Below, piece by piece: positions 1-5,182 of a stretch of 8,515 nucleotides of DNA. The stretch lies in assembly GCA_046484125.1 (NCBI GenBank), contig JAWOBX010000042.1, positions 1-8,515 on the forward strand, written 5' to 3'. The position numbers and the translations under genes are program-made. The notes below the pieces were generated by a model. It made no database searches. It saw nothing but the letters and a program-made list of their open reading frames with translations, and was not told where the DNA came from. Numbering within the stretch: position 1 is the first letter of the stretch; each line of letters begins with the position of its first letter. This stretch comes from JBGLNL01 sp046484125. Its GTDB lineage: Bacteria; Chloroflexota; Dehalococcoidia; SZUA-161; SpSt-899.

Positions 1-57
1 TGTCAATCACCCAATGGGTGAATGGTTTTATAATTGAAATGCTGTTTTCGGGTATGA

Positions 58-112
58 GGTGAAAATAGCATTGCGAAACACTTGCATAGAAGCGTTAGTG
101 ACACCGCACCAG
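58..112 (+). repeat. Dispersed intergenic repeat, copy 1 (core segment only)
   Basis: This 55-nt stretch begins GGTGAAAATAGCATTGCG and aligns without gaps to the complement of 2420-2474 (about 45/55 identical) and to 3944-3998 (about 41/55 identical). The three copies are clearly homologous and none is coding. This copy lies downstream of the stop of the small cysteine-rich gene at 151-387, reading antisense to that gene, as the other copies do with theirs. The adjoining segments present in the two other copies are absent or too diverged here. Its function is unknown; it could be a REP/MITE-like element or a relic. Confidence 0.7.
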
Positions 113-150
113 CGGCCGTTGTGACGAGCGGAGGAGCATACACCGGAGGG

Positions 151-387
151 CTACTTTCCATAGCAGTCATAGATTTCAATCCTCACCGGACAGTGGCATA
201 TATACCTTGTACCAAACGACAATTTGTAGTTGCATTCGTGATTCTGAGTACTGTTTACGAACAAACCGTTTTTCTCGATCTTGCGATCAACAGGACAGGC
301 TGGCATCCCACCGTGGTTGACACACCTGAAATCGTAGCTGCATTTAGCGGCGTTATTGATGGCACTATCGCTTACCTGAAACACCAT
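151..387 (-). CDS. Small cysteine-rich protein, 78 aa, unknown function
   Basis: The reading frame gives 78 residues with seven cysteines at 16, 22, 31, 52, 64, 66 and 75. The C-terminal half (CNYKLSFGTRYICHCPVR, ending IYDCYGK) resembles a style of small conserved cysteine-rich bacterial protein that I recall but cannot name. The closely spaced cysteines suggest metal binding (zinc or iron-sulfur), which is inference. There is no signal peptide or membrane segment, so it is probably cytoplasmic. The ATG at 385-387 is preceded by a purine-rich AAGGGGG a few bases upstream, a fair ribosome binding site. A strong minus-strand promoter (510-538) and a palindromic operator candidate (487-507) lie upstream, giving a leader of roughly 115 nt. 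Promoter, ribosome site and non-random cysteines favour this frame over the overlapping plus-strand frame. The gene appears to be monocistronic. Confidence 0.7.
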   Translation of the reverse strand: MVFQVSDSAINNAAKCSYDFRCVNHGGMPACPVDRKIEKNGLFVNSTQNHECNYKLSFGTRYICHCPVRIEIYDCYGK

Positions 388-431
388 TAAACCCCCTTGG
401 CACCGAAACCCCGTTTAAAAAGACTGCTTAT

Positions 432-452
432 GTACATCCATGGTTGATGTAC
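432..452 (-). promoter_or_regulatory. Short hairpin in the leader of the cysteine-rich gene
   Basis: GTACATC and GATGTAC form 7-bp arms around a 7-nt loop. If transcription starts near 503 from the predicted minus-strand promoter, this hairpin falls in the 5' untranslated leader, about 45 nt before the ATG. It might influence translation or mRNA stability, or be a second protein-binding palindrome. A 7-bp stem is short enough to be chance. Confidence 0.35.
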
Positions 453-486
453 CATGCATCAATCCCAAATGTTTCGCAATCGAGGT

Positions 487-507
487 TCTATCCTGTAACA
501 GGATAGA
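487..507. promoter_or_regulatory. Perfect 21-bp palindrome, candidate operator
   Basis: The half-site TCTATCCTG is repeated as its exact complement around a central TAA (9+3+9). It starts two to three bases downstream of the predicted -10 box (510-515) of the minus-strand promoter, so it covers the expected transcription start. A dimeric repressor bound here would block initiation. The size and symmetry suit a dimeric helix-turn-helix regulator such as the Rrf2, GntR or TetR families, but I do not recognise the site and no regulator gene is visible in the window. Confidence 0.6.
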
Positions 508-509
508 GT

Positions 510-538
510 AGAATACACCCAAACCTCTTCTTTGTCAA
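510..538 (-). promoter_or_regulatory. Sigma70-type promoter of the cysteine-rich gene
   Basis: On the minus strand a perfect -35 box TTGACA (533-538) is followed by a 17-nt spacer and a -10 box TATTCT (510-515, four of six consensus bases). The expected start is near 503, inside the palindrome at 487-507. A run of eight C (539-546 on the plus strand, so G8 on the transcribed side) abuts the -35 box upstream. Confidence 0.65.
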
Positions 539-585
539 CCCCCCCCGAATTGAACTTGTTAAGGCAACTATGATCAAGCCCTTTT

Positions 586-607
586 AATTCCCCAAAATAG
601 GGGAATT
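586..607 (+). other. Inverted repeat AATTCCCC/GGGGAATT between divergent promoters
   Basis: Eight-base perfect arms surround a 6-nt loop, followed on the plus strand by TTTA. It resembles a small intrinsic terminator, but no plus-strand gene lies upstream to terminate, and on the minus strand no T-run follows. It sits between the minus-strand promoter at 510-538 and the plus-strand promoter at 700-729, so it could instead be an operator or an insulator between divergent units. Its role is unresolved. Confidence 0.4.
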
Positions 608-699
608 TTATATCTGGTGGAACACCCCCAGACCACCGAAGCCACTACTTGTTCAAAGGTTCCATAATTAAGATTCAAATTCCGTTCATGGTTCACTGT

Positions 700-729
700 T
701 TGACACCTGTACCGGAAATCGAATAAACT
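700..729 (+). promoter_or_regulatory. Candidate promoter of the mutase gene
   Basis: A perfect -35 box TTGACA (700-705) is followed after 18 nt by TAAACT (724-729, four of six -10 consensus bases). Transcription would start near 736, leaving a leader of about 29 nt before the ATG at 765 with its ribosome site AAGGAG (750-755). This placement argues against the in-frame TTG at 735 as start codon. The -10 box is imperfect and the AT-rich stretch offers alternatives. Confidence 0.5.
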
Positions 730-764
730 TTATTTTGAATTATCGTAATAAGGAGCTGAAATAT

Positions 765-2423
765 ATGCCTCACAGTGAAAGCAAGAAGGAATGGATTCAG
801 AACACCCTGGAGCCTGCTCTGAAGAAGTCTCCGGAAAGGGAAGAGCAATTCCGGGTGACCTCGGATATAGTCCTTGATCCGGTTTATACCCCGGAGGACC
901 TGGGCGATTTTGACTACGTCACCAGCCTCGGTTTTCCGGGTGAATACCCCTTCACCCGTGGCGTTCAGCCCACCATGTACCGCGGCCGTTTCTGGACCAT
1001 GCGCCAATACGCCGGATTCGCTTCGGCTGAGGAGTCCAACAAGCGGTATAGATACCTGCTCGAGCAGGGCCAGACCGGATTGAGCGTGGCCTTCGACCTC
1101 CCGACCCAGATCGGCTATGATTCCGACTCCCTCATGGCCGCGGGGGAAATCGGCAAAGTGGGCGTGCCCATTGACACGCTGGCCGATATCGAAACCCTGT
1201 TTAATGAGATTCCGCTGTCAAAAGTCAGCACCTCCATGACCATCAACTCCACGGCTCCCGTTCTTCTGGCAATGTACATCGCTGTGGCCAAAAAACAGGG
1301 AGCGGAGATCGACAAACTCAATGGCACCATCCAGAATGACGTTTTAAAGGAATATATCGCCCGCGGAACCCATATTTTCCCGCCGCAGCACTCGATGCGC
1401 CTGATAACAGATATTTTCAGCTACTGCCGGGATAATGTTCCCAGGTGGAACACAATCAGTATCAGTGGATATCATATCAGGGAAGCCGGTTCCACGGCGG
1501 CCCAGGAGATCGCCTTTACCCTGGCCAACGGCATTGCTTATGTAAAGGCCGCCATCGATGCCGGGATGGATGTAGACGCGTTCGCCGGAAGGCTTTCCTT
1601 CTTTTTTGCCGCCAATAACGCGCTGCTGGAAGAGGTAGCCAAGTTCCGCGCTGCCAGGCGCCTGTGGGCCCGGATCATGAAGGAGCGGTTTGAGGCAAAG
1701 AGTGAGCGATCGATGATGCTTCGCTTCCATACCCAGACGTGCGGTCATACGTTGACCGCCCAGCAGCCCCGCAACAATATAGTGCGGGTGGCAATTCAGG
1801 CACTGGCTGCCGTTCTTGGCGGAACCCAGTCTCTGCATACCAACTCGTGGGATGAGGCATACGCCACTCCAAGCGAGGAGGCGGTGACGATCGCGCTGCG
1901 GACCCAGCAGATCCTCGCCAATGAGAGTGGGGTGGCCGATGTGGTTGACGCTCTCGGTGGCTCCTATGTGATCGAATCGCTTACCGATGAACTGGAAGAA
2001 ATAGCCAGCGACTACATCAAGAGGATCGACGAACTGGGAGGGGCGCTCTCCGCCATCGAGAAAGGATATCAGCAGAGGGAGATACAGGAGAGCTCCTACC
2101 GCACGCAGCAGCGGATCGATGAGGGCAAGCATGTGGTGGTAGGCGTGAACAAATTCTACTCAGAGACCGCGCCGATTAAGGACATCATCCGGGTGGATCC
2201 CGCGGAGGCTGCCAAACAGAAGGAGCGGCTGGCAAAGGTCAAGCAGGAGAGAGATAACAGTCAGGTTGAGAAAAGCCTTGCCCGTCTCGAAGAGGTGGCC
2301 CGAAGTGACGGGAACACCATGCCGGCTGTTATCGAGTGCGTCGAGGCTTATGCTTCCATAGGAGAGATTTGCGACGTGCTGAGAAAAGTGTTCGGGGAAC
2401 AGAAGGAATTCCTGGTTTTCTAG
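765..2423 (+). CDS. Methylmalonyl-CoA mutase, large (catalytic) subunit lacking the B12-binding domain
   Basis: The enzyme interconverts (R)-methylmalonyl-CoA and succinyl-CoA by an adenosylcobalamin-dependent radical rearrangement, used in propionate metabolism and related carbon routes. The 552-residue protein matches the substrate-binding TIM-barrel half of the family along its whole length. It ends at VFGEQKEFLVF without the cobalamin-binding DxHxxG domain, so a separate small subunit must be encoded elsewhere. Specificity residues can be read by motif: Tyr82 in RQYAGF and Arg200 in LKEYIAR match methylmalonyl-CoA mutase (Tyr89 and Arg207 of the Propionibacterium enzyme). 2-hydroxyisobutyryl-CoA mutase has Ile and Gln at these places. 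His237 in SISGYHIREAG is the conserved active-site histidine. The ATG at 765 is chosen because AAGGAG lies nine bases upstream; an in-frame TTG at 735 lacks this. The gene appears monocistronic, ending at the hairpin at 2571-2602. No small subunit, MeaB or epimerase gene is in the window. Confidence 0.95.
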   Translation: MPHSESKKEWIQNTLEPALKKSPEREEQFRVTSDIVLDPVYTPEDLGDFDYVTSLGFPGEYPFTRGVQPTMYRGRFWTMRQYAGFASAEESNKRYRYLLEQGQTGLSVAFDLPTQIGYDSDSLMAAGEIGKVGVPIDTLADIETLFNEIPLSKVSTSMTINSTAPVLLAMYIAVAKKQGAEIDKLNGTIQNDVLKEYIARGTHIFPPQHSMRLITDIFSYCRDNVPRWNTISISGYHIREAGSTAAQEIAFTLANGIAYVKAAIDAGMDVDAFAGRLSFFFAANNALLEEVAKFRAARRLWARIMKERFEAKSERSMMLRFHTQTCGHTLTAQQPRNNIVRVAIQALAAVLGGTQSLHTNSWDEAYATPSEEAVTIALRTQQILANESGVADVVDALGGSYVIESLTDELEEIASDYIKRIDELGGALSAIEKGYQQREIQESSYRTQQRIDEGKHVVVGVNKFYSETAPIKDIIRVDPAEAAKQKERLAKVKQERDNSQVEKSLARLEEVARSDGNTMPAVIECVEAYASIGEICDVLRKVFGEQKEFLVF

Positions 2424-2536
2424 TGTAGCGTCCCTGACGCTTATATACAGGTGTTCCGCAATGCTATTTTCACCTCAGTGCTTCACTTGAAAAGCTGAGC
2501 AATCCGGAATATGAGCGAAAGTCTGGTTATTTACGG
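2420..2536 (-). repeat. Dispersed intergenic repeat, copy 2 (left arm of inverted pair around ychF)
   Basis: Three consecutive segments match the other arm (3798-3998) in inverse orientation. The core, the complement of 2420-2474, is about 82% identical to copy 1. A second segment, 2479-2498, matches 3920-3939 at 19 of 20 bases. A third, 2508-2536, matches 3798-3826 at 28 of 29 bases. The core starts right at the mutase stop codon. AGCGTC and GACGCT at 2427-2441 can form a small hairpin. The high identity of the third segment against the ~75-82% of the core suggests uneven age or selection. Confidence 0.75.
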
Positions 2537-2570
2537 TATGTTCCACCAGGTGGTAAAAGTTTTCGTGCTG

Positions 2571-2609
2571 AAGAGGGGTGCGGTATCAGCCGCGCCCCTC
2601 TTTTATTTT
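2571..2609 (+). terminator. Intrinsic terminator between convergent mutase and ychF genes
   Basis: AAGAGGGGTGCGG (2571-2583) pairs with CCGCGCCCCTCTT (2590-2602), 13 bp with one G-T wobble around a 6-nt loop. A T-rich run TTTTATTTT follows from 2601. This is a good rho-independent terminator for plus-strand transcripts from the mutase. It also abuts the stop codon of the minus-strand ychF gene. On that strand the hairpin is not followed by a clear T-run, so it would work less well in that direction. Confidence 0.75.
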
Positions 2610-3688
2610 GGCGGGCTGAACCTTATCGTTACGATGTCGCCATCCTGGACTTCGTAGTTCTTCCCCTCCAGGCGCTGCCTCCCCGCCCGGGCCACCGCGG
2701 CCTCGCTCCCCAGCTCCGCCAGATCATCAAAGCGGATAACCTCCATCCGTATGAATCCCCGCTCCATATCGGTATGAATCTTACCGGCGGCAACAGGTGC
2801 CATGTCACCATGGTGGCATGTCCAGGCACGCACTTCATCGCTCCCAGTAGTAAAGAAACTCACCAACCCCAGCAACCGGTACGCGGCCCGTATGAGCCTC
2901 TGCATCGATGATTCCTCCAGCCCGAGCTCATTGAGGAATTCCCCCTGCTCCTCCGGTTCAAGCTGGGCGATCTCCGCCTCGTCCCTCCCGCACACCGCTA
3001 TCATCTCCGCCCCCTCGGCGTCGGCAATGGATTGCAGTGTCTTTACGGGGGCGTTGGACTCATCCTCCAGCGACTTGATATTGGCGATATATAACACCGG
3101 TTTGATGGAGAGTAAATTGCATTCCCGGATGCTGGCAAGTTCACTCTCGGTAAGGATTTGTTTTCGGGCGGGAATGCCCTCTTCCAGTCCGGCCTTGACC
3201 TTCTCGCATTCCTGCTTTTCACGAATGACTTCCTGATCTCCCGCCTTGGATTTCTTTTGCAGGCGTTCGATCTTGTTCTGTAATGTCTGGCTGTCGGCTA
3301 CTACCAACTCAAGTTCCACGGTCTCCACATCTCTGCCCGGGTCAATCCCGGCATATTCAGAGAGGACCGTCTCGTCCTCAAAGCATCGCACTACATGCAG
3401 CAATGCGTCCACATCCTTGATATGCCCCAGGAGCCTGGCACCGCGCCCCTCCCCGACGGTGGAACCCGCTCTCAATCCCGGGATGTCCACAACCTCAACG
3501 GTGGCCGGTACGACCTTCCTCGGGCGATACATCTCAACGAGGCGGTCGAGGCGCGGGTCCGGCACGTTGATAACGGCCCGATTCATCTCCGAGCCATCGA
3601 AGCAGCCGGCACCGGCGGCGGTGACGGCGTTGAAGATGGTGGTTTTACCACAACCAGGTAAGCCTACGAGTCCGCAACTGAGCGTCAT
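2603..3688 (-). CDS. ychF: YchF/OLA1-family P-loop ATPase, divergent subgroup (361 aa)
   Basis: Family members are cytosolic Obg-related nucleotidases that prefer ATP, bind ribosomes and are linked to translation and stress responses. The protein has the full domain order: G domain, a helical coiled-coil insert (about 135-190), and a C-terminal TGS/DUF933 region (about 274-358) with HTDMERGFIRMEV and RLEGKNYEVQDGD. Walker A is GLPGCGKTT (9-17) and G3 is DIPG (68-71). It departs from classical YchF in three places. Walker A has GCGKT for NVGKS. The usual NYPFCTIEPN switch I is replaced by a short CFDGSEMNRAV. The NxxE motif that sets ATP preference reads NIKS (203-206). I recall a bacterial YchF-like subgroup with similar GLPxxGKTT sequences. 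The ATG at 3686-3688 gives the usual family length and follows AAGG by eight bases; a longer frame to 3772 would start upstream of the predicted promoter. The gene stands alone. Confidence 0.9.
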   Translation of the reverse strand: MTLSCGLVGLPGCGKTTIFNAVTAAGAGCFDGSEMNRAVINVPDPRLDRLVEMYRPRKVVPATVEVVDIPGLRAGSTVGEGRGARLLGHIKDVDALLHVVRCFEDETVLSEYAGIDPGRDVETVELELVVADSQTLQNKIERLQKKSKAGDQEVIREKQECEKVKAGLEEGIPARKQILTESELASIRECNLLSIKPVLYIANIKSLEDESNAPVKTLQSIADAEGAEMIAVCGRDEAEIAQLEPEEQGEFLNELGLEESSMQRLIRAAYRLLGLVSFFTTGSDEVRAWTCHHGDMAPVAAGKIHTDMERGFIRMEVIRFDDLAELGSEAAVARAGRQRLEGKNYEVQDGDIVTIRFSPPK

Positions 3689-3726
3689 TTGAACGGCCTT
3701 AATCGAGGTCCGGGAGTTACCTATCC

Positions 3727-3756
3727 ATTGTAGCCCATTGCACCACTCCGGCTCAA
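3727..3756 (-). promoter_or_regulatory. Candidate promoter of the ychF-like gene
   Basis: On the minus strand TTGAGC (3751-3756) is followed after 18 nt by TACAAT (3727-3732, five of six -10 consensus bases). Transcription would start near 3720, about 32 nt ahead of the ATG at 3688. The position supports the shorter start codon for the gene. Confidence 0.5.
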
Positions 3757-3797
3757 TGAAGAAGCATCTCAAGAAACTTCTTTGCTAGTGTATTGTC

Positions 3798-3998
3798 CCG
3801 TAAATAACCAGACTTTCGCTGATATTAATTGTATGTAAATACTCAACCTTATCCCCATCACCCACTCTACGCTGACTACTCCGTAACGCACTCGCGATTG
3901 AGAGTGCGTTACGGAGTAGTCAGCTTTTCATGTGAAGCAATTCGGTGAAAAGAGCGTCGCGGAACCATTGTATAGAACTGTTAGGGAAAGAACACCAG
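3798..3998 (+). repeat. Dispersed intergenic repeat, copy 3 (right arm of inverted pair around ychF)
   Basis: Inverse counterpart of 2420-2536. Segment 3798-3826 matches at 28 of 29 bases, 3920-3939 at 19 of 20, and 3944-3998 is the core, about 75% identical to copy 1 at 58-112. Compared with copy 2, this arm holds an extra ~90 nt between the outer segments, including the perfect hairpin at 3871-3924. The core lies downstream of the stop codon (4067) of the lipoprotein operon. No transposase or other protein is encoded within it. Confidence 0.75.
3871..3924. repeat. Perfect 23-bp inverted repeat (hairpin)
   Basis: The 23-nt arms 3871-3893 and 3902-3924, beginning GCTGACTACTCCG and ending CGGAGTAGTCAGC, are exactly complementary across an 8-nt loop (GCGATTGA). 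On the plus strand TTTT follows, but no plus-strand gene ends here. For the minus-strand operon that ends at 4067 no T-run follows the stem. The stem is longer and more perfect than a typical terminator. The outer bases of the right arm overlap the repeat segment 3920-3939. It may be a small palindromic insertion into the repeat, a recombinase site or an RNA-stabilising stem. Confidence 0.8.
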
Positions 3999-4066
3999 GG
4001 AGCCTGTAATGGCCCCGTGCCGAAAGCTTCGACAGGAACAGGCCATCGGCGTTGAAGAGACCGTTT

Positions 4067-5182
4067 TTAAAGTCCGGACCATACTTTGAACGCCTGCTTT
4101 TCCTCACCGTTTAGACTGATCAACCCTGTTTTATGAGGGTCGCTTTCCAGGTCGTAGAGGGAAAACCAGCCCAGCAGGTGGAGGTTGAGTCCCTGTCCCG
4201 CGGTCAAACGTCCGGCTGCATCCTCCAGAAAAGCCGCTTGTCCCTCCTCCCCTCCGAACGCCTCAAGCGTTGACCAGCCCAGCTCGGTGAAACCGAAAGG
4301 TTTCCCGGGCGCGTTGAAGTGCTCGAGAACCCGGGAGTAATAATCATCGGGGATATCGGAAACGATGTTAATTCCCTGAACCGCAAAGGGGTAGCTGGTC
4401 AGAGCCAGGATATCCACTTTATCCGGATCGAACATCTCCAGCACTTCGAGGCCGGCTTCCCGGTTCTCGTCCACAATCTCACGGGCGAAGACGCGGAACA
4501 CTTTTGTCTCAGGCGATATCTCCTTCACCGCATCGTAGATTTCCTCGTAAAGGCTTACATAATGCTGGAACCCGTTTGGATCTCCGGATTCTGCTCCATA
4601 CTGCTCATACCAGCGGTTCACCTCATTACCCAGGGATAGATAGAGGGGCTTTGAGGCGCGAACTGCGTCCAGTGCGCCCCGTTTATAGGCGGTTCTGAAG
4701 GCGGGATCGGCGAGTCCGGAGTAACTTCCGCCTTCAGGGGTTTTCAGAATCAGCTTTCCTGTTTGGGGGTCCCGGTCGATAAATGAAAGGTTGATGATAG
4801 GGAACATCCCGTTCTCGCGGGTCAGCCCCTCAACGAAATTGGCGCCCCAGTCTCCCCGCAGGTAATTCCCCAGATTCCAGTAGCCGCTGTCTGCGGCTCC
4901 CACCCATATGTCGACGAATTCGGCATTTTCGGAGGCCTTCCGGTAGATCGCTTCAAAGTCGCCATCGGGGGGAAGCAGGGAGGCGAAGCCCTTATAGTAG
5001 TCCCTCGCAGGCATCCGGGGCGAGTCCGCTGGAGTTATAGGGGTGTTTCCGGTTTTGGTTGGTGTAGCGGTATTGTTGTTATCAGATTCCTGACAGGCGC
5101 CGCAGGCCAACAGCGTCGCTGCCAGAACCAGGACCGCCAACTTGCGCCCGGTCGAGATTTTCATTATGCCCTTCCTGCTCAT
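4067..5182 (-). CDS. Lipoprotein with clan GH-A-like TIM-barrel glycoside hydrolase domain
   Basis: The 371-residue protein starts with basic residues and a hydrophobic run ending in LLAC (Cys27), a lipobox, followed by an Asn/Thr/Pro-rich linker to about residue 57. It is therefore predicted to be anchored outside the cytoplasmic membrane. The rest looks like a (beta/alpha)8 hydrolase: YLSLGNEVNRWY places Glu187 where clan GH-A enzymes have the acid/base after strand 4, and FGFTELGWS places Glu300 where they have the nucleophile after strand 7. Glycan hydrolysis is inferred from these motifs; the family and substrate cannot be named (GH53-like enzymes are one comparison). It is the last gene of the operon. 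ATG at 5182 overlaps the previous stop by four bases (ATGA), suggesting translational coupling. An internal ATG at 5164 has a stronger ribosome site, AGGAAGGG, and would give 365 residues with the same signal peptide. Confidence 0.8.
   Translation of the reverse strand: MSRKGIMKISTGRKLAVLVLAATLLACGACQESDNNNTATPTKTGNTPITPADSPRMPARDYYKGFASLLPPDGDFEAIYRKASENAEFVDIWVGAADSGYWNLGNYLRGDWGANFVEGLTRENGMFPIINLSFIDRDPQTGKLILKTPEGGSYSGLADPAFRTAYKRGALDAVRASKPLYLSLGNEVNRWYEQYGAESGDPNGFQHYVSLYEEIYDAVKEISPETKVFRVFAREIVDENREAGLEVLEMFDPDKVDILALTSYPFAVQGINIVSDIPDDYYSRVLEHFNAPGKPFGFTELGWSTLEAFGGEEGQAAFLEDAAGRLTAGQGLNLHLLGWFSLYDLESDPHKTGLISLNGEEKQAFKVWSGL

Noticed and set aside
1..30. TCACCC/GGGTGA hairpin at 7-21 as a terminator
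   Set aside because: A 6-bp stem with no clean T-run at the window edge is too weak to call.
82..390. Plus-strand 102-codon frame overlapping the cysteine-rich gene
   Set aside because: It starts with TTG inside the repeat core, lacks a ribosome site and resembles no family. The minus-strand frame has promoter, ribosome site and patterned cysteines.
735..764. Upstream TTG as start of the mutase
   Set aside because: It lies at the predicted transcription start and has no ribosome site, whereas AAGGAG stands nine bases before the ATG at 765.
1344..2132. 262-codon minus-strand frame inside the mutase gene
   Set aside because: It is fully antisense to a strongly conserved enzyme and its translation shows no recognisable domain; it is a shadow of the codon bias.
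3689..3772. 28-codon N-terminal extension of the ychF-like gene
   Set aside because: Family members begin a few residues before the Walker A motif, and a candidate promoter lies within the extension.
3871..3924. Hairpin as the terminator of the lipoprotein operon
   Set aside because: On the minus strand the stem is followed by GTAGAGTGGG, not a T-run, and it lies more than 140 nt past the stop codon. Rho-independent termination in that direction is unlikely.
2420..3998. Composite transposon or insertion sequence around ychF
   Set aside because: No transposase, recombinase or target duplication is visible. The arms are dispersed repeats with a third copy elsewhere, so only a repeat call is supported.
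58..3998. CRISPR array
   Set aside because: The repeats are few, diverged, in both orientations and kilobases apart, with no regular spacers.
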